Source: Bacillota bacterium
GTDB lineage: Bacteria > Bacillota > Bacilli > Alicyclobacillales > Alicyclobacillaceae
Direction of reading: 5' to 3'
Assembly (NCBI GenBank): GCA_021820805.1
Contig: JAKADF010000054.1
Span: 1-11,613, forward strand
DNA length: 11,613 nt
The notes below the pieces were generated by a model. The model had not been told where the DNA came from. It saw only the letters and a list, made by a program, of their open reading frames with translations, and made no database searches. The position numbers and the translations under genes were made by a program. This document shows, piece after piece, positions 1 through 5,485 of this stretch; within the stretch, counting starts at the first letter, position 1, and each line of letters starts with the position of its first letter.

Positions 1-441
1 ACACAACGTCTAGGGCGTACGTTCGGCTCATCACGTGATAAAAATTGCTACTTGTGTCGGAGCAAACATGCTGAATGTCATTGTACACTGCTGAATTGCC
101 ACTTCATATTCCTTATGTACATGTACATGGAGCAGCAGATTCAGCTTGATACTTTTCGTTACGCCTAGCTTTTATATTCATCACCATCAGATAAACAATC
201 TCATCAACCTATTGGCTCTAAGCATCCAGGTCAAGAGTGAGAAAACATTTCGCTGTTTTCACAGTGAGTGTTGCTGTGAGTCCAAAAAAAGCAACATCAA
301 GAACCTGTTTGCCTTTACAGATTTTTGGAAAGGTGAGAGTTTTGTAGCATAAAGATTACGTGAAAAAGTGCCCGCGTGCCTATACGATTGACGGTTATAA
401 TGACTGAACTGTAATTCCAGAGTACGGAAGGTTGACGGAGG
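1..441. other. Gene-poor left margin with TGTACA palindromes
   Basis: I see no convincing gene here. Frame 1 is open from the window edge to a TAG at 166-168, and a 68-codon frame runs from TTG at 146, but neither has a ribosome binding site or a recognisable domain. The stretch holds a 10-bp palindrome (ATCACGTGAT, 30-39), a 14-bp palindrome made of two overlapping TGTACA sites (115-128), another TGTACA at 82-87, and two similar GCTGAAT blocks about 20 bp apart (70-76 and 90-96). These could be protein-binding sites, but nothing identifies the protein. Confidence 0.4.
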
Positions 442-786
442 ATGAACTGTGCTTCATTAACGAATAGCGAAAAAGAAGCAATCAAACGACTGTACTCTGA
501 AATCAAAGACAAGCTTGACGTCTCAAGGGTTATCTTGTTTGGTTCAAAAGCACGGAATGAAGCAAAAGAATATTCCGATGTCGATCTCCTTGTTTTAACG
601 CGGAGAAAAAAAAGCAAACGGGATAGATGGTTACTGTCCGACATTGCAGCAGATATTAACATTGATTATGGCGTTGCTTTAGAATGTTTATATTACAATG
701 AATCTGATTGGGACACAGGAGACGAAATCAACCCTCTCCTTAAAGAGAACGTGGAACGGGAGGGAGTTCCTCTTGTCCTACAGTGA
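442..786 (+). CDS. MNT-type minimal nucleotidyltransferase, orphan
   Basis: This 114-residue protein matches the minimal nucleotidyltransferase (MNT) fold, the family that often forms the antitoxin half of HEPN-MNT modules by AMPylating the HEPN toxin. The signature is visible: G34-S35 followed by KAR, then the two metal-binding aspartates in S-D46-x-D48, and a likely third acidic position at D75 in the next strand. The length is typical. The ATG at 442 abuts a GGAGG at 437-441, which is too close to use, so GGAAGG at 426-431 is the more plausible ribosome binding site. No HEPN partner lies on either side. It may be an orphan antitoxin, a defence relic, or a stand-alone nucleotidyltransferase. 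The family is clear from the motif; the function is inferred. Confidence 0.82.
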   Translation: MNCASLTNSEKEAIKRLYSEIKDKLDVSRVILFGSKARNEAKEYSDVDLLVLTRRKKSKRDRWLLSDIAADINIDYGVALECLYYNESDWDTGDEINPLLKENVEREGVPLVLQ

Positions 787-1415
787 AAAGGCCAAAAGTA
801 CTGTAGTAAAGGTACGAAACTAGGAGGAGTAAAGAAGGTTGATGGTATTGGCATTAATGGCTGGATCCGAAAACCAGGGCAACGCCATTGTACAAAATGT
901 TACAAGTTAATTGACCCTCTACCGGACTATTCCCTATTGATCACTGCAAACTGATTGCGGACTCATCTTAGATCCACAAAATCAGTCATGCCCACATTTA
1001 AACAAATACAGTTCGCCAAGTGTTGCCCTTTTAAACAAATTGCTGACGTTTGGTATCTGTGTTGGATCATGGGCTTCCTTCCCCAATGGATAAACAATTT
1101 TCTCCCACCGTACCGAAGTACCCGAAAGTACGTGCACTACATGCATCCTAGATTTCATCGAGTCAAAGCTTTGAAACACCCGGAAAAAATACAATTCAGT
1201 CATTTCCGTTTACAATTCTCTCGGTATGATTGTCAACGGTGTTTCTTATTCAAATTCGAACGTGCTCACTTGCGGACAAAAAGAGTCTGACTGAACGCAT
1301 CAGACACGCAATTACTATAAACCATACCTTGCCGCTATCATGTTTCTCATCATTTACTCAATCTCTTAGAAACACCACCGTACATATCTATAAAACAAGA
1401 AATCGAATTCTCAAA
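787..1415. other. 630-bp stretch without a convincing gene
   Basis: Downstream of the nucleotidyltransferase no ORF has both a good start and a recognisable product. In the same frame as that gene, codons 787-951 stay open and include a CxxC (around 885-905), but there is no start codon. An AGGAGG at 822-827 precedes a 22-codon ATG frame at 842 with long spacing. TTTAAACAAAT-like blocks occur twice (about 997-1008 and 1030-1041). The longer frame at 955-1290 has no ribosome binding site and reads like random sequence. This may be decayed DNA where a HEPN partner once lay, but no such relic could be read. Confidence 0.4.
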
Positions 1416-1679
1416 TTACTCTTTTATGTCAAAATTCCCAACATCAATCCCTTGCTTGTACAAGTTGTCAGGATCTAAATCTAATTCGCCTGGCCACGTT
1501 ACAGTTCCCAATCCAGGATCGATGCTCACCCGTTCAAAAAATCCTTTTTCACGAAGCGATTCGAGTACACCCTTCATTATCGGGTTTAAATCCACTAATT
1601 TACGTTCACCGTTGTCAAAATCAAGAAGTAACCAACCGTTAAGACCTTGAATCACATTTACCTTAGCAATTTTGACCAC
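1416..1679 (-). CDS. DUF2442 domain protein
   Basis: This 87-residue protein has the DUF2442 pattern: an N-terminal beta-rich part with a DFDNGERKLVDL-type segment, the PIMKGVLESL helix, a short FFERV strand, then GTVTWPGELDLDPDNLY, which is very characteristic of the family. DUF2442 proteins are commonly found beside DUF4160 proteins and are suspected toxin-antitoxin components; their biochemical role is not established. The likely start is GTG at 1677-1679, preceded on the minus strand by a G-rich but weak ribosome binding site. No DUF4160 gene is visible upstream on the minus strand (1690-2070), so it appears unpaired. The protein has no membrane segment and is presumably cytoplasmic. Family assignment is confident; function is unknown. 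Confidence 0.8.
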   Translation of the reverse strand: MVKIAKVNVIQGLNGWLLLDFDNGERKLVDLNPIMKGVLESLREKGFFERVSIDPGLGTVTWPGELDLDPDNLYKQGIDVGNFDIKE

Positions 1680-2076
1680 GCCTACCCCCCACTAAAAAAA
1701 CCTTTCCTAGTCCATCATATCTTCCAACCGACAAACTTCACATTCTTATAGTTGAATCCATGAACTTATCTAAGACTAGGTTTTCAAAAATGTCCCATAT
1801 TCAGTGAGTACTACGTCAATACAACGATATCTCAAATCACATCATTAATATCATCAGCTTCCACCGACAATTACGTATTACTTTCCCCAGTTCCCGCACA
1901 AATCTGCATTGTCCCAAAAGGTCTTTTCCATTTCCCACCAAACGACGATATCGAATTTTCATGCATTAACAAACCGGATGATGCCCGGAATACATACTGC
2001 ATGCAAAAAACTTGCAGTTCGCACGATTACTTAACTCTATTTTCCTAATGGCATTGTTCCACAATTACATCAACTG
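1680..2076. other. Non-coding gap between two minus-strand genes
   Basis: I see no gene in these roughly 400 bp. The sequence is AT-rich with stops in all frames. A small inverted repeat, ACTGCA...TGCAGT with an A-rich loop, lies around 1998-2020 and might serve as a weak terminator for the 2077-2376 gene, but it has no clear uridine tail. I looked for the DUF4160 partner expected beside DUF2442 and did not find it. Confidence 0.4.
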
Positions 2077-2376
2077 CTACAATCCAAATGCATAATGCAT
2101 TCCGTCAAAAAAACCCCAAGTGTAGCCGGAACGATGCAATTCTCGAACCATCTTACGAGCCACACCATCCAGCCATTCTCTTGCTTGCTCCACCTCTTCT
2201 TTCGGTAACATTTCGAGATAGAGTTCCAACTCCTGAAGTACATATTGAATGGAGTGCTCTATATCGCTAGCTAATGTATCTGATACACTTCTTTCCCGGC
2301 TGTCATATTCTCGGTTTGCAATCTTGCGCATGATTGGATCAAGACCAGTGTATTGTTTTAATTCATTAGTTGACAA
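2077..2376 (-). CDS. Unrecognised 99-residue cytoplasmic protein
   Basis: I do not recognise this protein. It is hydrophilic and looks mostly helical, with a heptad-like acidic stretch (IEHSIQYVLQELELYLEML) in the middle and an aromatic-rich C-terminus ending YTWGFFDGMHYAFGL. There is no signal peptide or membrane segment. Two starts are possible. The ATG at 2389-2391 has no upstream ribosome binding site, because GGAGGAG lies just inside it. The TTG at 2374-2376 follows that GGAGGAG at good spacing and is preferred. The same ATGGAGGAGAA block precedes the tnsC paralogue at 3086. The gene has a strong sigma-A-like promoter overlapping a perfect palindrome (2410-2452), so expression is probably repressed, perhaps by the regulator encoded just upstream. 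It is likely a small accessory or cargo protein. Confidence 0.65.
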   Translation of the reverse strand: MSTNELKQYTGLDPIMRKIANREYDSRERSVSDTLASDIEHSIQYVLQELELYLEMLPKEEVEQAREWLDGVARKMVRELHRSGYTWGFFDGMHYAFGL

Positions 2377-2409
2377 AGGTTTCTCCTCCATATCTATTAA
2401 CAGTTATTA

Positions 2410-2429
2410 TATACCTATTAATAGGTATA
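2410..2429. promoter_or_regulatory. Perfect 20-bp palindrome, probable operator
   Basis: TATACCTATTAATAGGTATA reads identically on both strands. On the minus strand its first six bases form the -10 element of the promoter of the 2077-2376 gene. A dimeric repressor bound here would block RNA polymerase. The Cro/CI-type protein encoded at 2511-2726 is the nearest candidate, but the pairing is inferred. Confidence 0.7.
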
Positions 2430-2452
2430 CTGCAGAAATTGAATTTTGTCAA
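2424..2452 (-). promoter_or_regulatory. Sigma-A-like promoter for the 2077-2376 gene
   Basis: On the minus strand a perfect TTGACA (2447-2452) is followed by 17 bp and TATACC (2424-2429). Transcription would start near 2417, leaving a leader of about 25-40 nt. The -10 lies in the palindrome at 2410-2429. Confidence 0.65.
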
Positions 2453-2482
2453 CTATTTAAAACAAAAGTTTTCGTATTGAAG

Positions 2483-2503
2483 AGCCACCCCATTGAGGTG
2501 GCT
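2483..2503 (-). terminator. Hairpin after the 2511-2726 regulator gene
   Basis: AGCCACC (2483-2489) and GGTGGCT (2497-2503) form a 7-bp stem. Read on the minus strand the stem can extend to 9 pairs including one G-U. It lies 8 bp past the stop of the XRE gene. The following sequence is only weakly U-rich, so termination may be partial and allow read-through into the 2077-2376 gene. Confidence 0.5.
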
Positions 2504-2510
2504 TGTCCAC

Positions 2511-2726
2511 TTAATTCTCATCCCGTTGAGGAATATATTCGAACAAATCACTCACTTTACAGTCAAGCGCTCGGCATAGACGCTCGATAGTTGTGAAATC
2601 AATTCTTTTCGCGCGTTCATTGTAAAGCTCGTTGATTGTATTCGGTCGAAGCCCCGTTGCTTCAGCCAGCCTTCTTTGCGACATTCTCTTCTCACCAAGA
2701 AGCCGAGACAAATGAATCTTAACCAC
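2511..2726 (-). CDS. Cro/CI (XRE) family HTH regulator
   Basis: This 71-residue protein is essentially a single Cro/CI-type DNA-binding domain. After a short basic N-terminus come helix 1 (LSRLLGEKR), the helix-turn-helix SQRRLAEATGLRPNTINELY at about residues 16-35, and a C-terminal IERLCRALDCKVSDLFEYI helix pair typical of small XRE repressors. The start is GTG at 2724-2726, supported by AAGGAG at 2737-2742 with 10 bp spacing. An inverted repeat AGATA-N5-TATCT (2745-2759) sits just upstream and may be an autoregulatory site. The gene precedes the 2077-2376 gene on the same strand and is divergent from the tnsC paralogue, so it could control either or both. The domain call is firm; the targets are inferred. 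Confidence 0.85.
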   Translation of the reverse strand: MVKIHLSRLLGEKRMSQRRLAEATGLRPNTINELYNERAKRIDFTTIERLCRALDCKVSDLFEYIPQRDEN

Positions 2727-3100
2727 GTTTATATAACTCCTTACAGATACATAATATCTATATGTTCATCCATATTTATAAGGCCGATTCCATTGCTAGT
2801 GATACCTTGGCATTTTAGAAAGACATTGATTCGCGGTATCACTTAAATGTCTAAAATTCAAGCCATTTATTGTAGAAAATATTATTTGTATTAAGTTTAG
2901 CGAAAATAAACCTGCATTTAAACCTGCCCCCCATGCGGACACAATGAAACGAAACACAAGAGTTTTTTAAAAGTATTTACTTGACAAAAATCATTTTAAA
3001 GAAAAATTGCTATCATGCAGCAACAAAACTACGGTGATAGACTTGGAATCATTAAGATTCTGAAACTGCGAAAATAAACTATAAAATGGAGGAGAATAAT
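2727..3100. promoter_or_regulatory. Divergent intergenic region with interlocked inverted repeats
   Basis: This 374-bp spacer separates the XRE gene (minus) from the tnsC paralogue (plus). It contains AGATA-N5-TATCT (2745-2759). It also contains a perfect 9-bp inverted repeat, AGTGATACC (2798-2806) with GGTATCACT (2835-2843). A second one, AGACATT (2821-2827) with AATGTCT (2846-2852), interlocks with it. Repeat A starts at 2981. TTGACA at 2981-2986 resembles a -35, but no good -10 sits 16-18 bp downstream (TATCAT at 3011 is 24 bp away), so the promoter of the tnsC paralogue is uncertain. Confidence 0.5.
2981..3019 (+). repeat. Repeat copy A (upstream of tnsC paralogue)
   Basis: This copy is TTGACAAAA, 10 bp, then AGAAAAATTGCT and ATCATGCA. 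It shares the first block and the ATCATGCA tail with copy B (4083-4121), and the first and second blocks with copy C (6858-6887). Its GACAA-start and length are reminiscent of TnsB-binding end repeats of Tn7, but that similarity is loose. Confidence 0.65.
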
Positions 3101-4102
3101 ATGGAAGCTTCGGACCAACACAAAGAGTTTCCCATGGCCGATATAACGCCAATATTCGACCAGTCTTTGCTGACAAAATCAATCCAAGAAAGGGTGAAAG
3201 CCTTTCAGCAGGAAGTAATTCTTCATAGGAAAATGGCTGACGTTTTGTACGAACTTACAAGTTTAGTAACACCCCCTGTTGCCCCCTGGATGGTCTTTAT
3301 GTCCGGTCCTAGTGGTGTGGGTAAAACCACAGTTCTCAATGTTCTTGAAGACGAATTAGTGGAGTATTTTTCACAGTTTCAGCAAATTCCAAGGGAGCCA
3401 AAAACCATCCCAGTAGTTCGAATTGAGTCAGATCCTTTAAATGGTTTATTTAGTAGAAACTCTTATGCAAGAATTTTGGAGAAACTTGGCCAGCCATTCG
3501 CTGATGCTATAACGAAAAGAAGTAGAACAGACGAATTAAGACATCGCATGTATCAAGCTCTTGAAGAACAAAACACAAGAGTCTTAATCATTGATAGTGC
3601 GCAAGATGCTAATCTACATGCCCGTGAAAAGCGATTAGAACAATTGAATCATCTAAAAGACTTATCTGAACGGGGCATAAAAATCGTATTGTCCGAGACT
3701 CACGAACCCCTGCTACCTCGTGAACAAAGCGTTCAAATTGTGCGTCAGATAATCAAAGTAGATTTTTCAAGATATCAAGACGATATCCCCGAAGACTTGG
3801 ACGACTTCCAAGGTATCCTAAAAGAATTTCAGCGCAGGTTACCGGTACAGGACATGCCAGATTTCACATCATATTTTGATTATCTTTACTCACATTCAGT
3901 TGGTTGCGTGGGTATTTTACACAGTTGGTTGACCCGTGCCCTTTCTCGTTCCCTGAATGAGGGCAGCACAACGATAACGCTCAAACATTTAGAACAGACC
4001 ACCTTAGATTCATCAATTTGTAACGACTTACTCAATAATGCCAAGGTTTTGGAAAAAAGCTTTTTTACGCGCCAAGTCACACTTGACAAAAATAATTTTT
4101 AG
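3101..4102 (+). CDS. TnsC-like AAA+ paralogue, Walker B glutamate lost
   Basis: This is a 333-residue paralogue of the TnsC at 9815-10948, alignable end to end. ATG 3101 is chosen over ATG 3086 because GGAGG at 3088-3092 is well spaced only for the former. Walker A is intact (GPSGVGKTT, residues 69-77). Walker B reads VLIIDSAQ, so the catalytic Glu is Ser166, where TnsC has VLIVDEAQ. The sensor region VLVGT has become VLSET (Glu199), and the GQIGRRS arginine-finger stretch has become VQIVRQI. Two residues are also missing between them. The DFSRY, EFQRRLPVQ and LTRAL-RSLNE blocks are conserved. The basic tail of about 55 residues in TnsC is missing; homology stops at repeat B. An open frame with conserved surface blocks argues for selection. 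It probably binds but barely hydrolyses ATP, so a regulatory or dominant-negative role is plausible. A recent pseudogene is the alternative. Confidence 0.85.
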   Translation: MEASDQHKEFPMADITPIFDQSLLTKSIQERVKAFQQEVILHRKMADVLYELTSLVTPPVAPWMVFMSGPSGVGKTTVLNVLEDELVEYFSQFQQIPREPKTIPVVRIESDPLNGLFSRNSYARILEKLGQPFADAITKRSRTDELRHRMYQALEEQNTRVLIIDSAQDANLHAREKRLEQLNHLKDLSERGIKIVLSETHEPLLPREQSVQIVRQIIKVDFSRYQDDIPEDLDDFQGILKEFQRRLPVQDMPDFTSYFDYLYSHSVGCVGILHSWLTRALSRSLNEGSTTITLKHLEQTTLDSSICNDLLNNAKVLEKSFFTRQVTLDKNNF

Positions 4103-4121
4103 GAAAATAGGCCATCATGCA
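4083..4121 (+). repeat. Repeat copy B (forms end of tnsC paralogue)
   Basis: TTGACAAAAATAATTTTT, then AGGAAAAT and ATCATGCA, closely matches copy A 1,102 bp upstream, in the same orientation. The first bases encode the last residues (LDKNNF) and the TAG stop of the tnsC paralogue, exactly where its similarity to TnsC ends. Confidence 0.65.
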
Positions 4122-4180
4122 TCACGAAACAAAAATAGTAACATTGTGAATGCCTTCGCTCCCGACACAGAAACCTGAAA

Positions 4181-4294
4181 ATGGTAACCTCTGATGTGTA
4201 TATAGTCACTTTGGAGAATCCTGCTATACGAATCGGTATGTTTCAATTTACAGGCGTCACGTTCGAGGGAAAGGAAGTGTTACGGACAAGATGA
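4181..4294 (+). pseudogene. Possible TnsB C-terminal (Mu-C-like) scrap
   Basis: A 37-codon open frame includes IRIGMFQFTGVTFEGKEVL, which by eye resembles the start of the Mu-C-type beta-barrel of TnsB proteins; the intact TnsAB here has GVKIDYLYYWAEDF at the equivalent place. The frame ends at TGA 4292 with no continuation. No ribosome binding site is present. Chance resemblance cannot be excluded. Confidence 0.3.
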
Positions 4295-4671
4295 CTATGA
4301 GCTGTTGATCATCGCGATTCTTCTTTTAATCTTTAGACGTACTAACGTTCAGACTTGGATAAAGCACAATTTTGTTTTTTGATATTTCTTTTCTAAGCAT
4401 CGGCCGATGATCAGCGTGGCTTTCGTCTCAGTAGAATTCTGGATCATCGACCGATAACTGAAGTAGATGGAGTGATAGGCGTGATCAAAATCAAGATTGA
4501 AAGAATGTTCAGTAGTATTCAAAACGGGATCAACTTTGAAGCTCCTTGGGTTCCCGTACATGTCGAAGATTTTCAGTTACTAAGGGATCTCTTCTTAAAT
4601 AGGTCGAATGTTTCCGCGAAAGTTCCTCGACGAGTTTAGGCTCAAAAGATACAGAGCCTTATTCGCTACGA

Positions 4672-4780
4672 AAGCCAGCAATTACGCAATCAGATTTGAC
4701 CGCACTCGACGTTTTACTCGTGGACAATGAAACTGGAGAACCCCTTGGGCGACCCTGGTTAACAATTGCAACAGATATGT
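4672..4780 (+). pseudogene. TnsB/TniA integrase-core fragment
   Basis: The frame reads DLTALDVLLVDNETGEPLG followed by RPWLTIATDMFTG, the classic first catalytic block of the rve-type DDE core of TnsB/TniA transposases (first Asp in the DLT-LD motif, then GRPWLT...D). The intact TnsAB has DHTELDIEVRLGDSGKT-RPWLTLMIDAFS at this point. The relic therefore comes from a clearly different TnsB, not from a recent copy of the neighbour. The similarity fades after FTG, and the other catalytic residues are absent. The frame stays open from about 4609 to 4920 but is not otherwise TnsB-like. It is the fossil of another Tn7/Tn5053-type element. Confidence 0.75.
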
Positions 4781-4938
4781 TCACGGGTCCATACTCGAAG
4801 CCCACATCAGCCTTAAGCCACTCAGTTCCGAAAACAGGTAAATCTGGCACTTTTGATTCTCCCACTAGGATGGATTTAACATTACTCGCAAAAACAGGTG
4901 AGTGCAGGGGATGCCAGTGAGACTACCCACTTCACGCT

Positions 4939-4978
4939 AGATGACCGGAGAGCTTGGCAACTGCGATTCCGGTCATCT
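4939..4978 (+). terminator. Strong hairpin, likely rho-independent terminator
   Basis: AGATGACCGGA (4939-4949) pairs perfectly with TCCGGTCATCT (4968-4978), an 11-bp stem with an 18-nt loop. It is followed by a U-rich run (TTCTTCTTTAT) on the + strand. It would stop transcripts from the relic region before they reach the tniQ operon. It also lies downstream of the minus-strand XRE gene, although without a U-tail in that direction. Confidence 0.65.
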
Positions 4979-5052
4979 TCTTCTTTATCCATAATACACG
5001 TCCGTACTCACACAGACTCATATTCCAACGTCTCACCGTGCCACATTGAAGG

Positions 5053-5289
5053 TCAAACAGATTTTATCGAGTCCTCGGACTCGTCCATAACGTCGTTCAC
5101 GTGCTGGATTACATCCTCGATTTTACACCCCAGATACGTGCAAATCTTATCTAATATTTCTAACGATACGAATTCGTCTTTACTGATTTTTGCGAGTGTC
5201 GTGGACGATGCACCTATCGCGTCCCTCATCTCACTCTTCGTAACATGCTTGCGATGCAACGTTGCTGCTAAAGGAGCATACGAAAACAT
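5053..5289 (-). CDS. Cro/CI (XRE) family regulator divergent from tniQ
   Basis: This 78-residue protein resembles compact Cro/CI-type regulators of the YozG kind. The HTH spans about residues 16-40 (VTKSEMRDAIGASSTTLAKI), followed by SLEILDKICTYLGCKIEDVIQHV, the C-terminal helices usual in this group, and a short acidic tail (MDESEDSIKS). The ATG start at 5287-5289 has a strong GGGAGGA site (5297-5303). A sigma-A-like promoter lies at 5322-5350. The gene is head-to-head with the tniQ-tnsAB-tnsC-tniQ operon across a 196-bp spacer. Such an arrangement usually means that the regulator controls both itself and the divergent operon. It differs in sequence from the other XRE protein at 2511-2726, so the two are not recent duplicates. 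Repression of transposition genes is inference. Confidence 0.85.
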   Translation of the reverse strand: MFSYAPLAATLHRKHVTKSEMRDAIGASSTTLAKISKDEFVSLEILDKICTYLGCKIEDVIQHVNDVMDESEDSIKSV

Positions 5290-5321
5290 TTTTATTTCCT
5301 CCCAAAGTTAGCTTTAATCCG

Positions 5322-5350
5322 ATAATAAAACAATCACTTTACGTTTCCAA
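5322..5350 (-). promoter_or_regulatory. Promoter of the XRE gene
   Basis: On the minus strand TTGGAA (5345-5350), 17 bp, then TATTAT (5322-5327) form a good sigma-A-type promoter about 35 bp upstream of the XRE start codon. Confidence 0.6.
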
Positions 5351-5410
5351 AATAAAATCCATCTTTAAAATCCTTGCATTTTAAGTTCGTAGTTCCATAT
5401 GTATATTTCC

Positions 5411-5440
5411 TTTACAATTGTGTACATTATGTTTACATAG
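5411..5440. promoter_or_regulatory. TTTACA repeats in the XRE/tniQ spacer
   Basis: TTTACA occurs at 5411-5416 and 5432-5437, 21 bp (two helical turns) apart, around ACAATTGT and TGTACATTATGTTTACA, which contains a TGTA...TACA inverted repeat. The first TTTACA could be a -35 for tniQ with a poor -10 (TACATA, 5434-5439). The symmetry and spacing suit an operator for the divergent regulator. Confidence 0.4.
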
Positions 5441-5485
5441 TCACACAGCCAATATCACCTATAAAATCAAGCGAGGTGTACTCAA

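Larger units (their letters stand above)
4103..5052. other. 950-bp relic region of transposase scraps
   Basis: There is no complete gene between the tnsC paralogue and the XRE gene at 5053. Apart from repeat B and the two TnsB-like scraps and hairpin listed separately, all frames are interrupted. AAAACAGGT occurs twice (4833-4841 and 4892-4900). The order of the scraps (C-terminal-like before catalytic core) is not that of an intact tnsB, so the region has been rearranged rather than merely mutated. Confidence 0.55.

Noticed and set aside
146..352. 68-codon frame with a CCC cluster
   Set aside because: No ribosome binding site and no family resemblance; probably chance.
787..954. Open frame continuing in phase after the nucleotidyltransferase stop, with a CxxC
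   Set aside because: No start codon, no domain match, and the nucleotidyltransferase is already full length.
955..1290. 111-codon frame on the + strand
   Set aside because: TTG start without a ribosome binding site, random-looking composition, no recognisable motif.
2981..3016. TTGACA...TATCAT as promoter of the tnsC paralogue
   Set aside because: The spacing is 24 bp, too long for sigma-A, and the same block recurs inside gene ends, so it is better described as a repeat.
4659..4905. Protein-like minus-strand reading opposite the TnsB relic, with two PVF repeats
   Set aside because: It is antisense to the TnsB-core fragment over part of its length and has no start signal; the repeated PVF reflects the AAAACAGG direct repeat.
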